Assembly: GCF_012726175.1 (NCBI RefSeq)
Contig: NZ_JAASAD010000009.1
Coordinates: forward strand, 145,043 to 209,042
Origin: Micromonospora sp. HNM0581
GTDB lineage: Bacteria > Actinomycetota > Actinomycetes > Mycobacteriales > Micromonosporaceae
Reading direction: 5' to 3'
DNA length: 64,000 nucleotides
Below the pieces are notes generated by a model, which was not told where the DNA came from, ran no database searches, and worked only from the letters and a program-made list of their open reading frames with translations. Positions 55,976-63,926 of the stretch are shown one piece after another (the first letter of the stretch is position 1; each line of letters opens with the position of its first letter). The position numbers and the translations under genes are program-made.

Positions 55976-56944
55976 ATGCACCGTCAAACCGGTATGCGCC
56001 GCATCCTCGCCCTACTGGGTCCACCACTGCTGCTGATGGCCGCCGGTTGCGCCCCGGCCCACACCGGGTCGTCCGGGCCGGGCATCCCGGCCAACGGGCA
56101 CGAGGAATTCGAGCAGCGAGCCACAACGATCGCGCAGGCGTGGCGCCCCGATGAAGAGTGGACCAGTGGCTACGTACCGCTGCAAGACCCCACCGTGCTC
56201 CTCGGCGACCCGGATTTCACCGAGGAAACCAAGCTCGCCTTCAACGCCGGGTGGTACCGGGAGCAGGTGCCGATGCCGTCCGGGCAACCAGACGACGGCA
56301 CCATCCGCTTCCCGGACGACGAGATGCCGGTGCCTTTGATCACCGCAGCCGAGGCGTACCGGCAGCTCGACCAGGGGGACCCCCCACCCTGCCCCGGTCG
56401 ACCAAAGGACCCTGGTACGCCGCCGCCAGCCGAACCGCCCGGCGGACCCGACGCGCCAGTGAGCAGCGGGCCGCAGGCCGACTGCATTCCGCTCACCGTC
56501 ACCAACGTCGAACTGGGCTCCGCGCCGGTGCACACCAGTCAGGGCGAGGCACAGGTACCGGCCTGGCTGTTCACCGTCGAGGAAATCGATGCAGTGGTCG
56601 CCCGGATCGCGGTCGCACCCGACGCCGTCGGTGCCCTGCCCGACCCCGTGACGCCGTCGGCGCCCACCCCGCAGGACCTCGTCAGCGCGCAGGACATCGA
56701 ATCCGCCGACGACACGACGCTGATCTTCCGGCTCGGCGTCGGAAGCTGCGACAGTGGAATCACTCCGCTGGTGCAGGAACACGACCAGGTGGTCGTGGTC
56801 GGCGGCACGGTGGTGCGGAGCACCGGCGTCTGCGACGACATGCTCCGGTTGGAACCGGTCACGGTGACGCTACGGTCACCTCTGGGAGCCCGACCGGTCC
56901 TCGACGTGGTCAGCGCATCACCGCTGCGTTTCGCTGCGGGCTGA
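55976..56944 (+). CDS. Putative lipoprotein
   Basis: 322 residues. Signal peptide with lipobox MAAGC; the lipidated cysteine is C25. The mature part is acidic and has further cysteines (C139, C171, C251, C274 approximately) and a proline-rich stretch (RPKDPGTPPPAEPPGGPDAPVSSG). No family recognised. ATG 55994 (six codons later) is an alternative start. Confidence 0.7.
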   Translation: MHRQTGMRRILALLGPPLLLMAAGCAPAHTGSSGPGIPANGHEEFEQRATTIAQAWRPDEEWTSGYVPLQDPTVLLGDPDFTEETKLAFNAGWYREQVPMPSGQPDDGTIRFPDDEMPVPLITAAEAYRQLDQGDPPPCPGRPKDPGTPPPAEPPGGPDAPVSSGPQADCIPLTVTNVELGSAPVHTSQGEAQVPAWLFTVEEIDAVVARIAVAPDAVGALPDPVTPSAPTPQDLVSAQDIESADDTTLIFRLGVGSCDSGITPLVQEHDQVVVVGGTVVRSTGVCDDMLRLEPVTVTLRSPLGARPVLDVVSASPLRFAAG

Positions 56945-56948
56945 CCGC

Positions 56949-56987
56949 CCGGCCGACGCCGCCCGGTCCCGGGGCGGCGTCGGCCGG
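56949..56987. terminator. Bidirectional terminator between lipoprotein and decarboxylase genes
   Basis: Perfect 16-bp stem CCGGCCGACGCCGCCC / GGGCGGCGTCGGCCGG with a 7-nt loop. Confidence 0.8.
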
Positions 56988-57011
56988 TGCCCCTGTCACG
57001 CCTACTGCCGC

Positions 57012-58607
57012 TCACAGAATCGGCGGAACGTCGGTACGGATCGGCACCGGCAACACCGTCGGACCACCAGCCCGCAACGCCGTCGTCAGCGCCTCCCCGA
57101 GCTGATCGGGATCGTCGGCGACGGTGGTGGCGCAGCCGTAGCCCCGGGCGATCGCCGTGACGTCGATGCCCGGCAGGTCCAGTCCGGGTACGCCCGGCGT
57201 CTGCTTGAGTTCAGCGAACGCCTTGAGGATCGCGTACTGCTGATTGACCGGCACGACGACGACGAGCGGCAACCGCAACCGGGCGGCGGTCCAGAGGGCC
57301 TGGACCGAATAGTGAAAAGAGCCGTCGCCGATCACCGCTACCACCGGTCGATGACGGCCAGTGTCACGCTGCGCGAGTGCGATACCGACCGCCGCCGGCA
57401 GGCCGTAGCCGAGACCACCGCTGGCCATCGTGAAGTACGACCCGGGAGTGTCGAACCGCAGCCGACGACGCAGCGCCGACAGGTTGGACGGGGACTCCTG
57501 CACCAGCACCCCGTCCTCGGGCCAGTGCCGCGCCAGCGCGGCGAACAGCCCGTCAGCACTGAGCGGAACCGAATCCGTCACCGGCGCCGGCACCCGGCGG
57601 GCGACCGGTGGTGGCCGGTCCGCCGGTGGCATCAGATCGGCCAGCGCGGCGAGGGTGAGGCCAGCATCGCCAAGGAGGCTGTCACCGACAGGCGCCCGGG
57701 CCGCCTCCTCAGGATCGTCGGTGACGTGCAGCAGCCGGGCACCATCCGGCAACGTCTCACCCGGCACATGCGGGTAGTACCGGAACACCGGTGCGCCGAC
57801 CACCAGCACGGTGTCGTGGCCCCGAAGCTGGTCGGCCAACGGGCCGATCGCGAAGGGCAACACTCCCCGAAAATGGGGATGGCTCTCAGGAAAAGCGGTG
57901 CGTTCCGGCGCGGGCGCCGACCAGACCGGCGCGACCAGCCGCTCCGCCAGAGCGACCGCGGCCTCCCAGGCACCGGCCCGGTCCACGGCCGCCCCGAACA
58001 CCAACGCCGGTGACCGGCACGTCGCCAGTGCGGCGGCGAAATGACGCAGCCGCTCCGGGTCAGGGGCGAACCGGGTGGCCACCGTGCGGACCTGTGGCGG
58101 TGGGCCGGCGGGCTGTGCCCAGTCGTCAAGCGGCAGCGAGAGAAAGACGGGTCCGGACGGCGGCTGGATCGCGGTCGCGTACGCCCGCATGAGCGCCGCA
58201 GGGACGTCCTGGGCCCGGGTCGGTTCGTGGGCCCACTTGACGTAGGGCTGAGGTAGCTCGGTGGGATGGCGGGCGGTGAGGCGGGGTTCGAGCAGCAGCA
58301 TCTCCCGGGTCTGCTGGCCGGCGGTGACAATCAGCGGGGTCCGGTTGTGCCAGGCGGTGACGATGTTGCCCATGGCGTTGCCGGTGCCCGGTGCCGTATG
58401 CAGGTTGACATGCACCGGCGCCCCCGTGACCTGCGCGTATCCGTCGGCCATACCCACCGCCGATGCCTCGTGCAGCGCGAGCACATAGTGGAAGTCGTCG
58501 GGGAAGGCGTGCAGGAACGGCTCCTCGGTGGACCCGGGGTTGCCGAAGACAGTGGTCATGCCCAAGGCCCGGAGCAGGTCGTAGGTGGTGTCGCGGACCG
58601 TAGCCAT
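57012..58607 (-). CDS. mdlC: Benzoylformate decarboxylase-like ThDP enzyme
   Basis: 531 residues. Thiamine-diphosphate enzyme converting benzoylformate (or a related 2-oxo acid) to aldehyde and CO2. The residues known for the Pseudomonas enzyme are at matching places: S26, E47 (HEAS), H70 and H280 (281 there). The ThDP-Mg motif GDGSFHYSVQALWTAARLRLPLVVVVPVNQQY is complete. ATG 58607 is preferred over an upstream in-frame start at 58667. It stands alone; no mandelate-pathway genes are next to it, so the physiological substrate is open. Confidence 0.87.
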   Translation of the reverse strand: MATVRDTTYDLLRALGMTTVFGNPGSTEEPFLHAFPDDFHYVLALHEASAVGMADGYAQVTGAPVHVNLHTAPGTGNAMGNIVTAWHNRTPLIVTAGQQTREMLLLEPRLTARHPTELPQPYVKWAHEPTRAQDVPAALMRAYATAIQPPSGPVFLSLPLDDWAQPAGPPPQVRTVATRFAPDPERLRHFAAALATCRSPALVFGAAVDRAGAWEAAVALAERLVAPVWSAPAPERTAFPESHPHFRGVLPFAIGPLADQLRGHDTVLVVGAPVFRYYPHVPGETLPDGARLLHVTDDPEEAARAPVGDSLLGDAGLTLAALADLMPPADRPPPVARRVPAPVTDSVPLSADGLFAALARHWPEDGVLVQESPSNLSALRRRLRFDTPGSYFTMASGGLGYGLPAAVGIALAQRDTGRHRPVVAVIGDGSFHYSVQALWTAARLRLPLVVVVPVNQQYAILKAFAELKQTPGVPGLDLPGIDVTAIARGYGCATTVADDPDQLGEALTTALRAGGPTVLPVPIRTDVPPIL

Positions 58608-58670
58608 CGTCTCCGAATGTATCGGGGCGACTCGGGTGCCCAGGCCGTTTCGCCACTGCCCGGACATGTC

Positions 58671-58707
58671 GCTCCTACCGGCCGGTCAGCGATCGGCCGG
58701 TAGGAGC
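58671..58707. repeat. Perfect inverted repeat between divergent mdlC and yqgE
   Basis: 14-bp stem GCTCCTACCGGCCG / CGGCCGGTAGGAGC with a 9-nt loop, 64 bp upstream of mdlC. A terminator has no obvious purpose between divergent genes; it may instead be an operator. Confidence 0.6.
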
Positions 58708-58782
58708 CCTTCGACAACCCCGTCCGACCGCGTCTGTCGATCACCCGACCGCCAGATCTTCGCCTGGATCGGGGACGCAGGC

Positions 58783-58788
58783 TATGGT
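58783..58788 (+). promoter_or_regulatory. -10 element (TATGGT) of the yqgE leader transcript
   Basis: TANNNT hexamer ending 7 nt before the ATG of a 26-codon frame. Transcription would start at or near that ATG. Confidence 0.4.
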
Positions 58789-58795
58789 GCCAGGC

Positions 58796-58876
58796 ATGAC
58801 GATGAGAGCGCGGAAGTCACCGGTTGGGCTCACCGTCGACGAGTGTGGCCGGTTCTGCCTCCCTGTGCGCGATTGA
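58796..58876 (+). CDS. Possible 26-codon leaderless leader peptide upstream of yqgE
   Basis: ATG 58796 begins MTMRARKSPVGL, continues TVDECGRFCLPVRD and stops at 58876, 12 bp before the yqgE start. A -10 hexamer lies 7 nt upstream of its ATG. It contains two cysteines near the end (DECGRFC). It might couple or attenuate yqgE translation; there is no proof that it is made. Confidence 0.35.
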   Translation: MTMRARKSPVGLTVDECGRFCLPVRD

Positions 58877-58888
58877 CGGGTAGGTGTG

Positions 58889-59479
58889 ATGCAGGGAGAG
58901 GGGCAGGCGATCGGCGGGCGGACGACGGAGTCGATGATCGGGAAGCTGCTGGTGGCGACACCGGCACTGAAAGACCCGAACTTCGACCGTACCGTCGTGT
59001 TGCTTGTCGCGCACGAGCCCGGCGGCGCGCTCGGTGTGGTGCTCAACCGGGCCACCGAAGTGCCGGTCGCAGACGTGCTGCGCGACTGGGGCGACCTGGC
59101 TCGTCACCCGGCCGTGTTGTTCGAGGGCGGCCCCGTACAGCCCGAATCGGCGATCTGCCTGGCCCGTATGCGGACACCGGTACGCCGCCTCAAAGGCTTC
59201 CATCAGGTCTCCGGCGCGGTCGGCACACTCGACCTGTCGGTCGACCCGCAGCGGTTACGGGAGAACGTACAGGGCATCCGGGTTTTCGCCGGGTACGCGG
59301 GCTGGAGCACCGGCCAGCTGGAGCAGGAGATCGAGGACGGCTCCTGGTTCGTGCTCGACGCCCTCCCCGGCGACGCGTTCGTCGACCGCCCCGACGACCT
59401 GTGGCCCATGGTGCTGCGCCGCCAAGGCGGCATGATGGCCGCCGTCGCGCACTTCCCACCGGACGTGGCGCTGAACTGA
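58889..59479 (+). CDS. YqgE/AlgH family protein
   Basis: 196 residues. Conserved blocks GKLLVATPALKDPNFDRTVVLLVAHEPGGALGVVLNRAT, VLFEGGPVQPES and RVFAGYAGWSTGQLEQEIEDGSWFVL define the family. GTG 58886, adjacent to the ATG (GTGATG), is an equally possible start. Function is not established; homologues occur near redox and alginate-control genes in other bacteria. Confidence 0.92.
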   Translation: MQGEGQAIGGRTTESMIGKLLVATPALKDPNFDRTVVLLVAHEPGGALGVVLNRATEVPVADVLRDWGDLARHPAVLFEGGPVQPESAICLARMRTPVRRLKGFHQVSGAVGTLDLSVDPQRLRENVQGIRVFAGYAGWSTGQLEQEIEDGSWFVLDALPGDAFVDRPDDLWPMVLRRQGGMMAAVAHFPPDVALN

Positions 59480-59504
59480 CCGGCTCGGCGGGCACCCCCG
59501 CGAG

Positions 59505-59533
59505 ATGACCATGCTGACGGGCGTGTGTATAGT
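59505..59533 (+). promoter_or_regulatory. Promoter of tRNA-Ala (ATGACC-N17-TATAGT)
   Basis: A near-consensus -35 ATGACC at 59505-59510 and -10 TATAGT at 59528-59533, 35 bp before the tRNA. Confidence 0.55.
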
Positions 59534-59568
59534 TCTCCCAGTGCCCGGGAGACCGGGTGCGACAACAA

Positions 59569-59641
59569 GGGGCCGTGGCGCAGCTGGTAGCGCACCACAC
59601 TGGCAGTGTGGGGGTCAGGGGTTCGAGTCCCCTCGGCTCCA
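59569..59641 (+). tRNA. tRNA-Ala (anticodon GGC)
   Basis: 73 nt. Acceptor arms GGGGCCG / CGGCTCC, D arm GCGC / GCGC, anticodon stem CCACA / TGTGG with loop CTGGCAG (anticodon GGC), T arm AGGGGTTCGAGTCCCCT. CCA is not encoded (ACC follows). Its 3' end is a usual target for site-specific integrases, and element remnants follow. Confidence 0.97.
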
Positions 59642-59659
59642 CCCTTGTTTCCGCAGGTC

Positions 59660-59692
59660 AATCGGCATTGGTCATCGACCAGTGCCGATTTT
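59660..59692 (+). terminator. Terminator of tRNA-Ala
   Basis: AATCGGCATTGGTC / GACCAGTGCCGATT hairpin (one mismatch) followed by TTTT: a rare classic rho-independent terminator in this window. Confidence 0.8.
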
Positions 59693-59701
59693 CTGATCAT
59701 C

Positions 59702-59722
59702 GTGCTCACAGGTGTGCTCACA
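59702..59722. other. Direct repeats GTGCTCACA, possible integrase arm sites next to attachment site
   Basis: GTGCTCACA at 59702-59710 and 59714-59722, 60 bp after the tRNA. Short direct repeats in this position resemble the arm sites of tyrosine recombinases. No integrase gene is present in the window. Confidence 0.35.
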
Positions 59723-59829
59723 CGACCGCCCCACACTGCTGCTCGATGATGGGCGGCAGGTCGGGCCTGGCACCGCTCCTTAGCAGGCATTTTTGCTGTG
59801 ATCTTGGCGGTTGGCGTGATCGAGGTGAA

Positions 59830-60985
59830 GTGTGGGGCGTCCGAAACGGCGGGTACGCGATCTGGAACGCCACCGACACCCTCGGCCTGACCGGCGGCGT
59901 GGTGCAAGTCCGGGCCCGTATCTACACCCCCAGCGGCACCACCCCGGCGTACACGATTCCGTGGGTGCAGGTGAGCGTCGACTCCAGCGGCGCTGGCGCC
60001 GCCGCCGACGAGGTCGGGCCGGGTTCGGTGAACCTGCTCACCGGCGACTACGCGATGTCCTCCACCGACGCCGACGAACTGGGCCTGTCGGTGTCGCGGA
60101 CGTCGTCGTCGCGTAACCGCAGCGACGGCTACCAGGCAATGGCCGAACGGCTCACGCCGAACCAGAAGCAGATTTCCACGAACCTGACCGGCTTCACCGT
60201 GCCGACCACCTCGTCGGCGGCCCGCTCCACCGCCCGCGGTCAGGGCGAGACCACCCCTGTCGACTCGCTGGAGATCACCCCGGTCACCACGACGAGCAAC
60301 GACACCTACGTGGCGGTCGGCGGGGACAACGGCGGGCTGCGGTTGGGCATGACCGCCGGCAAGACGTACCGGATGACCGGCTGGATCTACGTGCCCGCCG
60401 CCACCGGCCTCGTACCGGAGAACACCCAGCGTGGGCTGCGCATCGTCGGCATCCACCGCGTGGGCGGCACCTACAGCGAAGTCGTCTCGCCGATGGCCGC
60501 CTACACCGACGGCTGGCAGGAACTGTCGGTCGACATGACCGTCCCCGCCGGCGCGACCGAGGCGTTCTTCCGGCTTTACAACGGTGCTCAGGGTGGTTCG
60601 GGTCGCCGGGTCTACTGGGACAACCTGTCGATGACCGAGATCGTCGCCCCCTTCGGACCCGCCTGGTCCGGCGGCGCGACCGGTGGGGCGGCGGACGTCG
60701 ACTACACCACCCTCACCCTGCCGGAGCCGTCCATGGCGGTGGTCAACACCATCGGCGGCGACTGGACCACCTTCGCCAAGAACACCGACGGCACCTCTTT
60801 CACCCCCGAACCCGGCGCGGAGGGAATGACCCTGACCAGGGTGGGCAGCACCGCCTACCGCCTGTCCGAACTCGACGGCACGGTCACCGAGTTCACCCAG
60901 CAGGGCGGAGCATGGGCCGCCACCAGCTCCTGGACGGCCGAAGCCCACACCGCCACCCGCTACACCTACGACACCAGCGGCGACA
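59830..60985 (+). pseudogene. Fragment of an RHS/YD-repeat-type secreted protein
   Basis: The frame includes the RHS entry motif (VGPGSVNLLTGDYAMSSTDADELGLSVSRT), a carbohydrate-binding-like beta segment (GKTYRMTGWIYVPAATG... AFFRLYNGAQGGSGRRVYWDNLSM) and a first sheath segment (TLTRVGSTAYRLSELDGTVTEFTQQGG). The N-terminal signal region and all later YD repeats and toxin end are missing. It continues without a stop into a relaxase fragment at about 60985 (TYDTSGD then SDRKRERTVRLP). The open frame reaching upstream through the tRNA to 59557 is fortuitous. Confidence 0.75.
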
Positions 60986-62171
60986 GCGACAGGAAACGCG
61001 AGCGCACCGTGCGCCTGCCCGCCGCCTACGTTACCGAGCACACCCACCTGGCTTACGCCTCGACCGCCTACAGGGTGCAGGGCATCACCGTACCGGCATC
61101 GCACACGATCCTCACCGACGCCATGAGTGGCGCGGCCGTCTATGTCGGCATGACCCGTGGCACCGACGAGAACGTGCTGCATGTCATCGCCGAGAATCCG
61201 GCCGAGGCCCGGCAGCAGTTCATCGACGCGGTAAAGCGCGACCGCGCCGACCGAGGACTCACCGACGCCACTCAGCAAGCGGCAGAAGCGGTGCGGGGGT
61301 TGGTCGACGACGGCCCCGTGCAGATCGTCACCACCGAGATAGCCGCGCTCACCCAGCAGGCCGAGCACGCCGAACAGCGCGCGGCCCTGTGGCGGCAGGC
61401 CGCCGAAGCGCTGACGGAGTTGTATGCGCGGCAGCGCGAGGAACGCGACCAAGCAACACGGACCGCAGACAGCGCAGCCCGGCAGTTGGAGCGGGTGCGG
61501 GGCGAGGTCGCCGCCCCGCTCACCGAGCAGGCATCGGCGGCGCTGGCCGAGTGGAGCGATGCCGACACCGCACGGCGTGCCGCCCGCGACCGGCTAGGCA
61601 CCGGTCGGCAGGTTCGGCAAGCGTCGCGCCACCGCCGAACTCGACACCGCGCAGACCCTCGCCCACCACGCGGAGAATCGGCTGACGAGAACGTGGGGCA
61701 AGCCGCCGCTGCGTGGTGAGAGTCGGGCCGTGTGGGTCGAGCGCGTAACGCGCCCTCGGATCGACACCGACCCGCGCGTGATCGAGGCGACCGAGCAGCA
61801 CGAGGCCGCAGCGAGAGCCGTGCGCAAGGCGCTGGAACCCGACCCGTGGCCGCGCCTGCGCATCTACGCCCGCATCTCGGGTGCCGAGGCCGTGGCGAAG
61901 CACCAGGCCGCCTACCTCGACGCCCGCCCCCCACACCACCGCCGTGAACCAGGCCCGCGCCGCGCAGCACGCCTGCGCCGAAGTCGAGGCGCTCCGCGCC
62001 CTCACCCCGGCCGAGGCAGTCGAGCGGATCGAGCAGACCCGTGCCACGGAGCAGGCGCAGCACGAGGCGGGCGGCCGTGCCATGAAAGAGCGCCAACGAC
62101 AGCTCGATCCGTCTCACTCTCATACGCACGACCGCACTCCACACTATGGCGGGCCGTCTCTGGGTCGGTAG
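60986..62171 (+). pseudogene. C-terminal fragment of a MobF-type conjugative relaxase/helicase with two frameshifts
   Basis: RTVRLPAAYVTEHTHLAYASTAYRVQGITVPASHTIL...VYVGMTRGTDENVLHVI is the last helicase motif (RecD/UvrD-type motif VI) of TraA/TrwC-like relaxases. The coiled-coil-like tail continues (ALTQQAEHAEQRAALWRQAAEAL). The reading frame shifts near 61610 (continuing as RATAELDTAQTLAHHAENRL) and again at a C-run near 61926-61932 (continuing HTTAVNQARAAQHACAEVEA), ending at 62171. The nuclease domain and most helicase motifs are absent. It is a decayed remnant. Confidence 0.75.
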
Positions 62172-62229
62172 CCGACACCGTCAGGTCTACAGTTGACTGA
62201 TCCGGAACGTAACCGAGTATCATGGTTAC

Positions 62230-62844
62230 ATGAATCTGGACCCACCGACCGGCCAGTGGTTCGTCGCAGGCGACGGGCAGCGTTGGTGGTTCGACTCCGG
62301 CTCTATCGCATTCGACTTCGCCTACACGGGTGGCTTTCCCGGCCCGCCTGAGTGGGAGTACTGGCGCGAGCCGCAGGATGTCGCCAAGTGGTGGCGCGAA
62401 CGATTCGGAGTCGATGTGCCGGTGAGCGCGGCGGACTACGCGCAAGCGCGTGAACTGCGGAAGATGATCGCCCAGGCGGTGATTGCGGCAGCCTATGACC
62501 GACTGGTTCCAGACGAGTCTGCGGCCACCATTGATGAGTGGGCGGCGCGTCCTGACGTGCCGCCCCAACTGCGCGCCGAGCCGCCGGTCAGCTCCGATCG
62601 GCTCCTGGCAACCATCGCAAGGTCTGCCGTCGCTGCGCTCCGTCAGGCAGAGCGAGTACGCGTCTGCGGTGCCGATGACTGTGCGGTCATGTATCTGGAC
62701 ACCTCGCATTCGAGAAATCGCGCCTGGTGCTCGATGCAGCGGTGCGGCAACCGGCACAAAGTACGGGCGCTGCGCGCACGCCGCGCCGCATCCGGCACGA
62801 CAAACGATCCACAACAGCAACCACGACAGGAGAACAACTCATGA
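62230..62844 (+). CDS. CGNR zinc finger protein
   Basis: 204 residues. N-terminal ABATE-like stress-sensing region and a C-terminal CGNR zinc finger: C146, C151, C167 and C172 with the name motif C172-G-N-R175 and a basic tail, probably a DNA-binding regulator. The stop overlaps the ATG of the RidA gene (ATGA). First gene of a three-gene operon within the accessory tail. Confidence 0.88.
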   Translation: MNLDPPTGQWFVAGDGQRWWFDSGSIAFDFAYTGGFPGPPEWEYWREPQDVAKWWRERFGVDVPVSAADYAQARELRKMIAQAVIAAAYDRLVPDESAATIDEWAARPDVPPQLRAEPPVSSDRLLATIARSAVAALRQAERVRVCGADDCAVMYLDTSHSRNRAWCSMQRCGNRHKVRALRARRAASGTTNDPQQQPRQENNS

Positions 62845-63239
62845 CCCTCACGCACATCAACCCCGCAGCTCTGCACAAGAACCCCGCATTCTCTCAGGGT
62901 GTGCTGGCGACAGGTGGCTCGCTGCTCGTCGTCGGCGGACAACACGGCACCGATGAGCAGGGACAGCTTGTTTCCACCGATCTCGGTGAACAGACGAAGC
63001 AAGCCCTCCGGAACGTACTCACGGTGCTCGCCGACGTAGGGGCAGACGCGAGCCACGTCGCCCGACTCGGCGTCTATCTAGCTGCCGGGGCCGACGCTGG
63101 TGCCGGGTACGCATCGGCGTTCGAGGTCTGGGGCGCAAATCCCGCTGCGGTCACGGTAGTCATCGTTCATTCCTTCGCGCGACCCGGCGTTCTGGTGGAA
63201 ATCGAAGCACTGGCCGTCGTGCCGGAGAGCGCATCATGA
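62841..63239 (+). CDS. RidA/YjgF family protein
   Basis: 132 residues with the RidA core: FSQGVLATGGSLLVVGGQHGTDEQGQLV and the conserved end HSFARPGVLVEIEALAV with R114 and E120, the residues that bind the imine substrate in deaminating members. Probably removes reactive enamines. The ATG overlaps the CGNR stop; AGGAGA precedes it. An in-frame start at 62727 is rejected. Confidence 0.9.
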   Translation: MTLTHINPAALHKNPAFSQGVLATGGSLLVVGGQHGTDEQGQLVSTDLGEQTKQALRNVLTVLADVGADASHVARLGVYLAAGADAGAGYASAFEVWGANPAAVTVVIVHSFARPGVLVEIEALAVVPESAS

Positions 63240-63472
63240 CCCTGCAAAGGCCAGCACAGCAGATGCCAGACGATATCGCGGAAGTGCTCGCCGAGCACCG
63301 GTTGCGCAACGCCTACAACGACAGACCGGCCTACCAGCGCAACGATTACCTTGCATGGATCGGTCGCGCGAAGCGACCCAAGACGCGAGGCACGCGGATC
63401 AATCAGATGCTCGACGAACTGGAAGAAGGCGGCACCTACATGGGGATGCAACACCGTCCATCCCAACGATGA
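63236..63472 (+). CDS. YdeI/OmpD-associated family C-terminal-type protein
   Basis: 78 residues. The segment RPAYQRNDYLAWIGRAKRPKTRGTRINQMLDELEEGGTYMG matches the YdeI (bacteriocin-protection) C-terminal domain; the larger N-terminal domain is absent. The ATG overlaps the RidA stop (ATGA), so the three genes are one coupled operon. Confidence 0.8.
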   Translation: MTLQRPAQQMPDDIAEVLAEHRLRNAYNDRPAYQRNDYLAWIGRAKRPKTRGTRINQMLDELEEGGTYMGMQHRPSQR

Positions 63473-63567
63473 ACGATCACCGCGTCTTCGCCCAGACCGT
63501 GCGCCGGTGACCGCATCTCACGGAATGCCGACACCACGCCGATGGTCACGGCGTACGAGACGGAGCC

Positions 63568-63828
63568 ATGAGTACACCTTTTGCAGCGATCAGAGCAGGA
63601 ACGCTGACCTCGCGCCGCCGAGTGCAGGCCAGTGCATTCGACTGCGTGCGCTTCGTTGTGATCCGTGATGGTTCGTTGCTCATCGACTACACGAACCGGG
63701 TCGAGCCGGTCAGCATAGGCGACGTTGTGATGGTGGCTCCCCACACGGCCATTGGGTACGAGCCAGAGGGCAAGACCACTGTCCTCGGTCTTTCACTTGA
63801 GCATGGATTCATAGCTTGTTTTCGATGA
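63568..63828 (+). pseudogene. N-terminal (cupin-like sensor) part of an AraC-type regulator, truncated
   Basis: 86 codons ending at TGA 63828. VRFVVIRDGSLLIDYTNRVEPVSIGDVVMVAPHTAIGYEPEGKTTVLGLSLE is the AraC-type sensor domain, but the helix-turn-helix half is missing; the last residues (HGFIACFR) diverge. Transposase-like coding sequence follows from 63927, so an insertion probably removed the rest. Confidence 0.6.
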
Positions 63829-63872
63829 AGTTGATTCGCGCTGGTTTTGCCGCTTTGTTGGCATGCTGAGGG

Positions 63873-63889
63873 CCCGGCACTGGGCCGGG
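63873..63889. repeat. Hairpin CCCGGC-N5-GCCGGG in the presumed IS end
   Basis: Short stem between the broken regulator and the transposase end; may be a terminator of the transposase gene or part of the IS terminus. Confidence 0.4.
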
Positions 63890-63926
63890 TTCCTCCGTGT
63901 TGCGGGTTGGAGCGTGAGCCTCGACG

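Noticed and set aside
59557..59829. Protein start upstream of the RHS fragment
   Set aside because: The frame passes through the tRNA-Ala and its terminator; coding there is not credible.
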